A stretch of DNA of 64,000 nt from Periplaneta americana (Eukaryota > Arthropoda > Insecta > Blattodea > Blattidae): positions 188,659,627-188,723,626 of the forward strand of contig NC_091120.1 of NCBI RefSeq assembly GCF_040183065.1, given 5' to 3'. Below, piece by piece: positions 9,936 to 19,797 of the stretch. How positions within the stretch are numbered: position 1 is the first letter of the stretch; every line of letters starts with the position of its first letter. The notes under the pieces are model-generated. The model did no database searches, was not told the DNA's origin, and saw only the letters and a program-made list of their open reading frames with translations. The translations under genes were made by a program, and so were the position numbers.

Positions 9936-10794
9936 AAGATTTGTGACCTCACTTCACACCTTGTTAACAAAAAGTGTAAAACACAGGTCTCTGTCTCAAG
10001 CAAAAAGAGATTCATTCTCATAGTGTCCATGTGAAAGCTATGCAAATCTCATGGCATCCAATTAGTTCACAAAAACATAATCGGTAAATATTTTATAGCG
10101 TTTATTCCATGTCACGGATGTTACAGATGAGTTAATGTCCTTCATTTTTCTAGTTTAAAAACAATTGTGATATTTCTAAGTCGAAATATTCACTTGAACT
10201 GTATGATTGCTAATTGTTATTAACCCAAACTACTTAAAATAAATGGCAGAAAGAATATAGTACAGAGTAGAAAGTTCCTTGATTCTGGAGCCCTGGAATT
10301 AACAGTGCAGGCTCTCAAAATATTTCTTCAACAATAACTCCTTGAAAAACATACATTAACACCTGATCTCTCTATGAGTAAGTGCTGTAAACTTTAGGGA
10401 AACAAAAAGTACCCATTACCTAGCCAAGACCACTTAGATTTAATTTCCATGAAACATGTAAAATATTTTCCTTTTGAAAATAAAACATTAGAATATTTAA
10501 ATTTATAGCCTTATCTCTGTCTTACACCAATAATAAACAAATAGGCTATTTCTGAAAAAGATTTTTTTCATTGGAATTCCCAGTTTATCTAGAACGGCTG
10601 AGTTGCCATAGTCCAGAATATTAATCCATATTTCATTATAGGCCTAGAATGAAAGTATACAAGAATACTGCTGTTGTTTAGTCAACTCCTTCGAAGACAG
10701 GTTGGAACCTTATAAGTGACATCAATAAGGCATCACACATGACTTCATGAGGCAACTAAACCAGGAACTAATAGGATAGTGTGGCTGGTTCCTC
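9936..10794. other. No gene seen; one dispersed repeat
   Basis: No supported coding segment. About 10670-10745 is the dispersed repeat also found at 2783-2860. Another tcacggatgttacag phrase at about 10112 echoes the duplicated LINE 3' end, so the LINE UTR may extend to there. Confidence 0.45.
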
Positions 10795-12495
10795 CATTGT
10801 ATTGTATTGTATTTATTAACATTCCGTGGTATTCATACATGCTTACAGCTAGAATATGGAACAAGTAAAAAAACTTAATACTATTATAAAGTCTTGATTT
10901 ATAGTCACAGTCTAGATGAAATATATACAGACGAGATTTACAGTCTTACTAATAAACAGTGTATAGTTTTTATGCAGAGTTGAGACAGAAAACGTTACTA
11001 ATAAACAGTGAATAAGCTATGGATGTATAAACAGTCTTTAACTATACAATGGGAATTGCTTTGCAGTAGTTACTCGTATATACACTAAACCCCTTGTTTA
11101 AGCGTTGTATACAGCGAAAAAATGGCCGCCCCTCTAACAGCTGTTCGTATCGACTGTCATTTTATGATTATGGTTACCTTGTAATCACAGAAGAACAAAC
11201 CAAAGATCATAGAATTATTAGAATAATATTGCTGTAGCTTGTACTCTTTGACCAAAATGTAGTGTGGTAATCGATTAGAGCCAGTTGTACTATCGATACT
11301 TAACACGCCACACTAGAGCGCTCTACCGGATGCAATTGAGAACCTCAGATATTCTATTACCTTTCGTAACGAAGTAATGTCGAAACTATGACGTAGCTGT
11401 GTAACAGTTATACTGTTATATACGACGTATGTAGTGATTATTAGTAAGGAATTCACACACGACTTATAAACGAGCTACTCATTATATAAGTATAAGACAG
11501 TTACACGTCTGTATATAGGGTTTTTATTAGTAAGACAGTTACAATATAATCTACTAGTACAACACAAAGTTTTAGTATCAATTTCATGAAGCATGAATTC
11601 ACCTACAGAATAGAAGGCGTGAGAAATTAGGTACTTCTTTAATTTGGCCCTAAATAATCTTATGTTTTGAGTTTCATTTTTTATATCGATAGGGAGGCTA
11701 TTAAAATGTTTTACTGCCATATAACGCACTCCTTTTTGATAGCACGATAGACTTGCCGAAGGAGTATGAAAGTCATTTCTTTTATGTGTATTTATGCTAT
11801 GAACTGTTGAATTAGCTACAAAGTTTTCACGATTACATAAGAGGAAGATTATTAATGAAAAGATATACTGACAAGCCATGGATATTATTTGTAGTTTTTT
11901 GAAAATAGTCCTACACGATTGCCTAGATTTGGCACCTACTATTATTCTAATTACTCTTTTTTGTAATATAAATATATTGTTACTATCTGTGGAATTTCCC
12001 CAGAATATTATTCCAAAACTCATTACCGAGTGGAAGTATGCAAAGTATATTGTTTTTAAGGTATTGATATTTACTATCCTTTGCATAGATCTAATAGCAA
12101 AACAAGCTGAATTTAGTTTGGGGGTAATTTCTTTAATATGATTTTTCCAATTTAACACATTATCGATTTTTAAGCCAAGAAATTTGGTTGTTTTTGTTTC
12201 TAATAGGGATCTATTATTAATTATTGCGCTAGAAATTTGCGACGTTGAATTTGGACAGGATTTAAATTGAATTATGTTAGATTTGTTACAATTTAATACT
12301 AATTTATTGACTGAGAACCAGTCACACATTTTGAAGAGAATTTCTTCTGTTGAAGATTGGAATGTGTTGGAGTTATTGGCTGTAATTACTATACTTGTGT
12401 CATCTGCAAATAATATGGGATGACCTACATCTTTTATTAGGGGGGCAAGATCATTTATAAACACTAGAAAAAGTAGGGGACCATTGCATACATCG
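10795..12495 (-). mobile_element. CR1-like LINE, 5'-truncated, with TTGTA-type tail
   Basis: The minus-strand RT ORF (11475-12464) is followed by about 680 bp that ends at the left in (ttgta)n at 10797-10812. The sense-strand tail is therefore (TACAA)n, a simple-repeat tail of the kind used by CR1/L2/RTE LINEs. At the 5' side, homology starts in RT block 4 at about 12495. I could not define flanking duplications. Confidence 0.7.
11475..12464 (-). pseudogene. CR1-like reverse transcriptase, C-terminal two thirds
   Basis: A 329-residue open frame begins in the RT palm: GPLLFLVFINDLAPLI, PILFADDTSIVI (the FADD box is intact), then KTTKFLGLKIDN, MSFGIIFWGNS, LQKRVIRIIVGAKSR and a C-terminal segment GVRYMAVKHFNSLPIDIKN. 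The block before the first Met is degenerate (DVCNGPLL where PQGSxLGPLL is expected). The endonuclease and fingers are absent. The long open frame with an intact FADD suggests a fairly young copy, dead only by 5' truncation. The start at 12464 is simply the first Met. Confidence 0.85.
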
Positions 12496-12829
12496 CTGAC
12501 AAAAATATATGTAACTGGGTTTTTATATTGCTAATAGGAAATAAGGATCTTAATACATAACGGTCAGAAGTCAATTTAGGAATCATAAGCCTAGGTATAG
12601 GCCTATTATATGTTTGTTTTTCCAGTTCAAGTGATTATCCAATTTCAAGCGAAGAAAGTTTATAGGCCTAGCTACTTATAGATTCTTTGAGATCAGTTCC
12701 GTTTAATTTACTAGTAGGAATACCGAGCTATTATTATCATACGTCCCAGAAAAGTGCGACCTGCTGGCCGGCCTTGCCCTACGTGATTTCCGCCGAGCGC
12801 ATAACCATGTTTCCGGCGCTTCTACAATA

Positions 12830-13419
12830 CTGGGTGTTCAGTTCAAAATGTGTCATGGCTCGCTGTATGCCGTCATGTGGCTAGCCGATGAGCCTAGAGA
12901 ATTCAATCTTCCTACACTTCCGCAGAGGTGTATAACCTAAGAGGCAGAGAAGTTGCCTAGCAAGTACGGCGTTCATTCTGAAGAGTACGTACCGATACGT
13001 ACGGTAACGCCGGTAGTGGCAGGAATGTGAACTGTTTGGAAATACGTACTGTCGGGATATGGGGAGAGGATTAAGACGATTACTTACGTATTTGTTGACA
13101 TTAACTTCGACGGTCAACATGGACACGGAGCATTTGATTTGTGTTGTGGAATGTTACCGTACGCAACCGATGATAACAAATACCCTGCGTACGACTTGGC
13201 GGTGCAAAACACAGTTCGAAAGAGGTTATGGTAGCACACAGACCGTACAGACCGCCATCTGTTGCTACGACGTTCAAGTTATACCGAATACGTTCTCAAG
13301 TTCAGATTGAAGAACGCCTTAAATAATAGGCAACTTCTCTAACATATAAACTGAAACTCGCTTCAAATCGGTGACCCAACAACAGTGACGTCATGACACA
13401 CTTTGAAATGAACACCCAG
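12830..13419. mobile_element. Nested TA-flanked element with CTGGGTGTTCA TIRs
   Basis: The left end is ctgggtgttcagttcaaaat and the right end is the inverse of ctgggtgttcatttcaaagt. Both are flanked by TA (12828-12829, 13420-13421). Inner arms also share gagaagttgccta. At 13119-13200 the plus strand reads MDTEHLICVVECYRTQPMIT, which resembles the start of mariner-type transposases (ERLFLVKQYYxTxS), then decays. A non-autonomous derivative. Confidence 0.75.
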
Positions 13420-13599
13420 TATATAACAGTACTAACAATAAATGTTCAATAATTTGGACTTACCATGTTCATAGTCGTTGCTGAAAATGGCTCCCGTTTG
13501 CCGCTACACACAACTGACATCTTCTGATAAACGAATGAACAACACTCTGAAGTTCCACATCATTGATAGCTTGGGTTTCTTCTCGTATATAGTCTTTTA

Positions 13600-13670
13600 G
13601 TTCATTCATTTATTTTATTCCATAGATCTTACATGAGCAATGAAGCTTTAAGATGTGGAACAAGTAAAAA
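13600..13670. repeat. Second copy of the probable LINE 3' fragment
   Basis: Blocks attttattccatagatctta, gcaatgaagcttt and agatgtggaacaagt match 7585-7665. The AT-rich aatttttacaa tract that follows (about 13670-13760) is a degenerate simple repeat. Confidence 0.5.
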
Positions 13671-13744
13671 TTTTACAATATTACAATTACAATTTTTACA
13701 AATTTTTATAGTTTTACAATTTAGTAATTTTCTACAATTTTTAC

Positions 13745-13985
13745 AATTTTTTACAATATTTTGGCGAGATGTAGTGAGATGAGGTGAGGTCCGAGGATTC
13801 GCCAAAATATTACCCGGCATTTGCCTTTTGGTTTGGGGAAAACCTCGGAAAAACCCAATCAGGTAATCAAATCAAAGGGGGGTAATCTAATCAAAGGGGT
13901 TGATGCCAAGGACTCGCCATAGACCATCCGGCTTCAGTCCCACGGCTGTGGAAAACCTCGGAAGAAACCAAAGAATGAGGATTTT
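13745..13985 (-). mobile_element. Degenerate SINE family 2 fragment
   Basis: On the minus strand this reads like the body of the SINEs at 49239 and 63411: a block resembling ggcgaatcctcggcctcatc, ttgatttgg/cgccaaat motifs and a ggttttccc segment. It is internally duplicated (two ggaaaacctcgg blocks at about 13838 and 13950 on the plus strand) and lacks the tRNA head. Confidence 0.5.
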
Positions 13986-14300
13986 TCCTATAAACCCTAC
14001 CTTTTAGTGTTCCCCATAAATAAAAGTCACAGGATGTTATATCTGGGCTTCGTGGAGGCCTCAAATTATTACTGATTACTCTCGTACCGAAAATACGCCT
14101 CAATTCTCACATTGACACGGCAGCTGTATGAGCAGTGGCGGAATCTTGTTGGAAATAAAATGACAATCATTCCGCATAAGAACACTTTTCTGCTTGATTT
14201 TCGATTCTTCATTGAACATGATTCTTTAAATCTTTTAGCGAGTTGTCTAATTGTTTTGGCAGAAAACACAGGTCTGTTTGGAAACTTTTCAAAATTTTCG
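13960..14300 (-). pseudogene. Internally deleted mariner-type transposase
   Basis: The minus strand has the HTH part (RPVFSAKTIRQLAKRFKES, then CSMKNRKSSRK) followed almost directly by FQQDSATAHTAAVSM, RRIFGTRVISNNLRPPRSPD and ITSCDFYLWGTLKGRVY. In Tc1/mariner proteins, QQD.A..H holds the second catalytic Asp and RSPD..P.DFFLW the third. Both are visible here. The region between the HTH and QQD, with the first Asp, is deleted, and there are at least two frameshifts. It lies near the right TIR of the 12742-14584 element, consistent with that element's own transposase. Confidence 0.7.
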
Positions 14301-14586
14301 TCATGTTTTCACACACGACCTTCCGCCTTTTATGTGCGTTTTGTACATATACACACGTTCACACAGTGAGAATTTGTTGCTAGGCATTACCTAAATACAC
14401 AATAATCACTAAACTTTATGCACTAGCGTTGTACACTTGAAGAATCGAGAGTTTCATTACACGACTTTTAAGCACACTGAATGCCATATGGCTACTGGAG
14501 CTCGATTGCGCGGGAAAAACGGTTAGCGCGCGGCGGAAACCACACAGGACGCGGCTGGTCGGCCGACCGCTCTTTTCTGGGACGTA

Positions 14587-15841
14587 TTATAATAATACCT
14601 ATATATATATGTATATATATATATATATAGTTGTTTGTGTGGTTTTATTAACATTAGTTGTGTTAGTTTATTTGCACTAAACTATACATTCATCTGATTT
14701 AATAAGCGGTATTATACTAAAATTGTTTATAAAGTGATCATATTGTTTATTTGAGATAACTACACATGTATCCTCTGTAAATAAGATTACCTGGGAAGTG
14801 TCATAGAAGCATGGTATAATTAGAACAAAATAAGAGCATAATCAGATTTTATTTTCCTTGAGTAGTTCAGCCACGATTGGTTCATTCTTTCATCTTTATA
14901 ATATCGGTATCAAAAGAGTGGAATATCTTAAGTAGCCCTGAAACCCCAATCCACTAAAGAAGCTGGCCCACTGTTTTTTTTTTTTTTTGCCTGTGGATTT
15001 CTGATTCTAAACTTATTTATTTTGGGAATTAATCGTATTTATAGATTATCTATCAGAGTCTTCTAGGTCACATAAGCTATATATAATTTATATTTATTTT
15101 AGGATTTCTTTTGTACACAGGGTTGTCGGATTATTCCTCACGAACTTTTTTGTATTTAAGAGAAATGTCTGATATTGCTTGTAGTTCATTGAAGGGACAC
15201 CGTTTTTTTTTATCATGTAGATATAATTGTTATTGGTAATGATAAGGCAATTTCCACGTCAAAGATTAGGAAGATTACTGCAATCAAAAAGAATCGTAGT
15301 GAGAAAGGTAGTCGTGCTCTTGATTTAGGGTCAAATCCACATTCAAAGGGTGAACTTTTACTATAAAGAAAATTATCATGAAAGCATGAGCAGTAACAAT
15401 TACGTACTTATTGTTCAATGATTCAACTGGTGATAAACTGAACAATGGCTATTTCCAAATTATAACACACGTATTTCAACCATCTGTAAATGCATTTGTA
15501 GAAATGATATTTTCCCAAATGACTTTAAAGTGAAACAGTAGCTAAAATAAAAAAAAAATATATTTATCGTATCCGATTTAATTAAAGCGTAATTATCAAT
15601 TTAAATACATTTTTATACTCCAACGCGTAAAAATGATCTAAAATAAGGTTAAAAAGTTAAATACAGCAGTAGGCGTACCCAAATTAGGTATTGATAGCAT
15701 CTGGAAGTGACAAATGTTAAATTAGATTTTGCAAATAAATATGTAAATTGAACGTTATTAATAATGAAAATTCGTTTATTAGAAACTTAGGCCTACTGTA
15801 GGCTTATACAATATTAATTTATTTTTCAATTAATGATTTAG
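14587..15841. other. AT-rich, no gene recognised
   Basis: Contains a TA microsatellite (about 14601-14630) and short A or T runs. No supported ORF, TIR or array. It may be the last part of the first intron of the PDZ gene if the exon at 15842 is real. Confidence 0.45.
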
Positions 15842-15903
15842 GTTATTGGAGATTCTGTACGAGTTGGACACATGGTGATCTTGGATGAAAAATTGCTTGA
15901 AAG
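15842..15903 (+). CDS. Candidate second exon of the PDZ gene
   Basis: After a pyrimidine-rich acceptor (tttttcaattaatgatttag) the frame reads VIGDSVRVGHMVILDEKLLE. Joined in phase 0 to the 5036-5170 exon it would continue a PDZ fold, with VRVGHMVI in the place of the usual L.VGD.I strand and DEKLLE after it. No GT donor fits. The only reasonable end is a GC donor, AG|gcatgt at 15904, since the frame meets a stop at 15914-15916. A MULE-like transposon inserted 13 bp downstream of that point. The phase agreement and domain fit support it. The missing GT donor and imperfect PDZ match weigh against. Confidence 0.3.
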
Positions 15904-15916
15904 GCATGTTTTTTAG

Positions 15917-16569
15917 CGGTATGGCGTAGTTGCGCCCCGCGGTCAATTCGGAGGCCTAGGCATGGCATAGTTGCGCCCCGAAGAAATCAGGTAGCAGAAT
16001 GGACATGGCATAGTTGCGCCCCGATGGGCATAGTACACACGAAAGTGATTTCCATAAAATAAATAAATTACCTAAAAATATTATAGTGGTTACTGCATTT
16101 TTTAAGAACATCCGTCTATTTTACCGCTTCTGAATTCCTCGATCACGTGGTTTAAAAAACGGAGCCTATCGATATCGATAGGCTATCGATAATCACTGCA
16201 TAAACAGTAGAAAAAGAGTTAATAAAGTACTGTCAACTTCATGGTGTTCATTTTAATGGTAGGCTATCGATAATCACTGCATAAACAGTAGAAGAACAGT
16301 CAGTAAAGTACTGCCAACTTCATGGTATTCATTTTAACGGTATCGATAATGAATATTAAATCGAATAAAAAATCAATAAGGTTGGTTGATTACGAGGCTC
16401 GAGTTTCCGTAATGTTTTTTTTCTCTACTACCTATTTCATCGGGGCGCAACTATGCCATGCCCCATTTCTCTACTTGATGGGAACGGGGCGCAACTATGC
16501 CCACAAAACAGGGACCCTTCTTTATCTGCTGCATTTTACCTGACTGTGGGGCGCAACTATGCCCTGCCC
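15917..16569. mobile_element. MULE-like non-autonomous element with triplicated subterminal motif
   Basis: A perfect 9-bp duplication gttttttag (15908-15916, 16570-16578) flanks it. Terminal inverted repeats are cggtatggcgtagttgcgcc at left and ggcgcaactatgccctgccc at right. The motif catagttgcgccccg occurs three times in direct orientation at the left (about 15925, 15967, 16010) and three times inverted at the right (about 16442, 16486, 16548). The inside has two 81-bp tandem units (16181-16261, 16262-16342) containing tatcgataatcactgcataa. A 9-bp duplication is typical of Mutator-like elements. No transposase is present. Confidence 0.8.
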
Positions 16570-16810
16570 GTTTTTTAGTACCTGTAGCACGATGTTTGAA
16601 ATATGTGGATTAATATAGTATAAAGATATTTTTGCTTTTCTTTCTAGAATAGGTCGCAAAATAGGAAAAAGTAAAGTTGCAATATAATGTCTGTATCTCA
16701 CTCAGCTATCCCCTCATCTAACCCACTTGTTACAATCCTCGGCCCCCTGCCATTTAGCTGTACCCTCATCTAACTCAGTTTAACCTCGTCACAGTCCTCG
16801 CATCCTGTTA

Positions 16811-17069
16811 CTTTTTTGTTTTAGTTGGTTATTTTACGACGCTTTATTAATTGCTGTGGTTATCTAGCATTTAAATGAAATGAAGGTGATAATGCCGGTG
16901 AAATGAGTCCAGGGTCCAGCGCCGAAAGTTACCCAGCGTTTGCTTTTAATGGGTTGAGGGAAAAGTCAGAAAAAAACTGCAACCAGATAACTTGTCTCAA
17001 CCAGGTTTTGAACCCGTGCCCGGTCGTTTCAAGGTCAGGCAGGAAAACCATTACTCGACAGTGGTGGAC
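16811..17069 (-). mobile_element. tRNA-derived SINE, family 1
   Basis: Same family as 8485-8744, more diverged. The body has gataatgccggtgaaatgag and the minus-strand head has a degraded B box. The flanking duplication is tcctgtta (16803-16810, 17070-17077). Confidence 0.85.
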
Positions 17070-17140
17070 TCCTGTTATTTAGCTATTATCTTATGTAACC
17101 CACTCTAACCTTGTCATAGTCCTCAACCTCCTGTCACTTA

Positions 17141-17299
17141 TAGAGCATTCCACATTAAGAAAAAAGCATTAGTTTTATGGGCCTTGTCTAGTACATTGTA
17201 GAAAATTTGTGGTATACAGAGGTGTTTCTATGGCAACTGGTCATTTGATGGAATAGCCCCTTATGTTTAATGCTTTTTTCTTAGCGTGGAATCCTCTAT
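17141..17299. mobile_element. Palindromic MITE, TA-flanked
   Basis: Arms are agcattccacattaagaaaa at left and the inverse of aggattccacgctaagaaaa at right, continuing aagcatta. TATA is present at both ends. About 159 bp, no coding sequence. A hAT element begins 2 bp to the right, and its 8-bp target duplication uses this MITE's end. Confidence 0.75.
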
Positions 17300-17301
17300 A
17301 G

Positions 17302-18151
17302 CAGGCCTGCACAAGGTTTGCGCTCTCCGAGCCGGCTCACAGCTCATGAGCGGAATGCAGATATTAGCTGCGCTTTGTATAGGGTGGACTGGAAGAAGGG
17401 GTGGATCTCGTACAAAATAAACACAAAAGGAAGTACTATCACGAGTGCTTATGAAATGAATTCCCGTTCAGTTTTTGCAAAACTATCTTGGACTATTATT
17501 AATTAATAAAGAAATATTTATTTTACAGAAGTAATAGAAATTCTATAGCTACTTAAATGTACAATATCATTTTGTTAAGTTTTTTATTTATCAGTACATC
17601 AAAACGAGGTTTTATGCTGTTGGCAGCTGAAAGGAACAGTAGCCTACTGATAGTAATGAAACATCAGTTACAGATGTTCGATGTCTGCCTTTATTAAAGT
17701 TGATTATAGAAAACAGTTGCTCACAAATATAAATGTTGAGCCAAACATAGCAGTCATTTTCACAGCCAGCCTGTGTAGTCGTGGATATTATTGCTAATGT
17801 TTAGCCTTGTAAAACTCAACCAGGCTAATAGTATTATTCAAACGATCTTTAGCCCTTAGGTCACATTGAGATCAATAAGTTTGAGCTGTAAATCGTTAAA
17901 TGTTATGTTCCGTCTTTTAGATTCCTCCATACTGTACTGTAGCAGTAGGTAAGCAACGTGAAACAGTTACTGAGAATAGGCCTACACACTGCACTCCACT
18001 AGATAACAGAGTGGTAGTTTCCCTCTCCTCTACCTATAGCAAGTCTGTGTCATTCTGACGTATCTTCCTCTCCTTTTCGGCGAGCGGTAAACACCGCTCT
18101 CCCGCTCCGAAAGAGCGCGCGCGCTCGTTGAGCGCTGTTTGTGCAAGCCTG
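17302..18151. mobile_element. hAT element with exact 8-bp TSD
   Basis: Termini are caggcctgcacaaggtttgc (left) and the inverse of caggcttgcacaaacagcgc (right). The 8-bp duplication ctctatag is exact at 17294-17301 and 18152-18159. Subterminal GC-rich blocks with cgctctccgagc / gctccgaaagagcg are also partly inverted. It retains only a C-terminal transposase piece, so it is internally deleted. Confidence 0.9.
17570..17785 (-). pseudogene. hAT transposase C-terminal dimerisation domain remnant
   Basis: The minus strand reads KMTAMFGSTF, then after a one-base frameshift YICEQLFSIINFNKGRHRTS with VTDVSL, then in another frame LLFLSAANSIKPRFDVLINK. This is the hAT C-terminal block (MFGSTYxCExxFSxMxxxKxxxRxxLTDxxL...AxxxxxPxxxxLxxxK) of ZBED/GTF2I-repeat-like hAT proteins. 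Two frameshifts make it non-functional. The rest of the transposase is gone. Confidence 0.75.
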
Positions 18152-18215
18152 CTCTATAGATATTCCCCTCATGTAACCCACTCTAGCCTTGTTATAGTCC
18201 TCGACTTCCTGTCAC

Positions 18216-19608
18216 TGAAGTATTTCCTCATCTAACCCATTCCAGTCTTGTCATAGTGAAATTTTCTAAAATTTAAAAATAATTACTACTTTGTGAGTAA
18301 AACTTATAAGACATAAATCAGATCTCCATCAACCCTTTCTTAGTCTCAGCTTACAAAAAAGGACTTCACTATTCATGTGTTACCTTTTTCAATGCACTGC
18401 CTAATAAATTATCTTAAAGCTTTGAAGAACCAAGAGGAAAGATTCAGAACGGAATTAGCAAAATTTCAACATACTCATATCTTCTAGTCAACCGAAGCAA
18501 TGTTAGTAGCCTAAATTGAATTAATCTGTCTGCTATGTATTTATGTTTCTGTACTGTCCGTTACTCAGGAGAAGACGAGCGGAAAGAATGTGACCTTCTT
18601 GACTATCGCTGCTGATTATTATAAACATCGCTCAGATAAGCATCCCAGTAGCCAGGTTATTACTCGTGCAGGAAACATGAGTACAATGCGTATGGAAATT
18701 AAAGCTAAGTTGAACAGAAGGAGACCTAATGTTTCCACTTACTGCAGTACAAATATTGCACGTGTTGTCTTACGTTATCTGTTCACATCCCTTCCTCCTC
18801 AGTCCGCTCTCGTCTTCTCCTGAGTCACCGACAGTATTTCCTCATCTAACCCATTCCAATCTTGTCATAGTGAAATTATCTAAAATTTAAAAATAACGAC
18901 CTTACCTTGTGAGTAAATTCTTTCCCTAATTGGCCTATGTTTTTTTATATTAAAAAGCAAAATAGCCACTACATTTATAGGTCTCGCAAGTACGGATTAC
19001 CGACGGAAGGAATGCGAATCAAACACTGCGATAAGGAAGAGCGGGCGAGAGGAAAGGTTACGAGAAAACTTGAATGATATTCAAGAGTACATCGGAAGAG
19101 AAATGACATCGATAGAATCAGTCTTGCGTTGTGATAGTTACATTACGACTGTAATGTGAATACATGTCTTGTATCGCATGGTATTATTATTTCATTCGTA
19201 AACATATGTTGCGCGTTTAATTAACTTCGAATTTTTATCTTTGCTATGTTCTTTATTTCCACAGCGATGTCCTCATTTGTTCATGTTCTTGGAAGAGACA
19301 GTACTTCCATCGGCTCGCATCTCTCCCCCCTCGGCGTGCCTACAGACATACGTCAAAACAGACAGCAACGCCATCATTGCTTTTCGGAAATCGTTTCTTG
19401 CGCGAGCTATAGCAGCACTAATCAGAACATCCACAATTTTAATATAAGACATAAATCAGATCTCCATCAATCCTTTCTTAGTCTCAGCTTACAAAAAAAG
19501 GAGTTCACTATTCATGTGTTAACGTTTTCAGTGCACTGCCTAATAAATTATCTTAAAGCTTTGAAGAACCAACAGGAATGATTCAGAACGGAATTAACAA
19601 AATTTCAA
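18216..19608. repeat. Diverged segmental duplication split by inserted DNA
   Basis: 18216-18470 is repeated as 18836-18920 plus 19443-19608. Shared blocks include tcttgtcatagtgaaatt, ctaaaatttaaaaataa, aagacataaatcagatctcc, tcttagtctcagcttacaaa and ctgcctaataaattatctta. About 520 bp between 18920 and 19443 has no counterpart in the first copy and looks like an insertion of unknown type. Confidence 0.75.
18554..18834. mobile_element. TA-flanked MITE with CTGTCSGTKACTCAGGAG TIRs
   Basis: Left end ctgtccgttactcaggagaa, right end the inverse of ctgtcggtgactcaggagaa, both continuing gacgag. TA at 18552-18553 and 18835-18836. 281 bp, no transposase. Confidence 0.8.
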
Positions 19609-19797
19609 GAACAGAGTTATGATGCAGTGCTTGAAGAAAGTAACATCACTTTCAAGTACTGGAAAACGAGACTACTAATGACTTCATTGTCACAAGCACC
19701 TCATTAAAAACCAACCAACCATTCTTGAGTGATGAATGTGGGAGAAAATTCACGACGTTTCGAAGATTGACTATACCTTCATCTTACTTCTTGGAGT

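Larger units (their letters stand above)
12742..14584. mobile_element. Composite Tc1/mariner-type element with CGTCCCAGAAAAG TIRs
   Basis: The left end cgtcccagaaaagtgcgacc and the right end (inverse of cgtcccagaaaagagcggtc) are inverted, both flanked by TA. GC-rich subterminal blocks are also inverted (gatttccgccgagcgc at left, gcgcgcggcggaaacc at right). Inside are a second complete TIR element (12830-13419), a LINE 3' fragment (13600-13670), a SINE fragment (13745-13985) and the element's own transposase remnant on the minus strand (13960-14300). Confidence 0.8.
16697..18260. repeat. Old ~60-bp minisatellite split by three insertions
   Basis: Units built on cctcatctaacccactctaa, ccttgtcatagtcctc and cctcctgtcac recur at about 16710-16810, 17077-17140, 18160-18260 and again at 18836-18870. 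They are separated by a SINE (16811-17069) and by a MITE plus hAT element (17141-18151). Removing those restores a near-continuous array. Confidence 0.7.

Noticed and set aside
18590-18823. 77-residue ORF
   Set aside because: It lies wholly inside the 18554-18834 MITE and has no domain.
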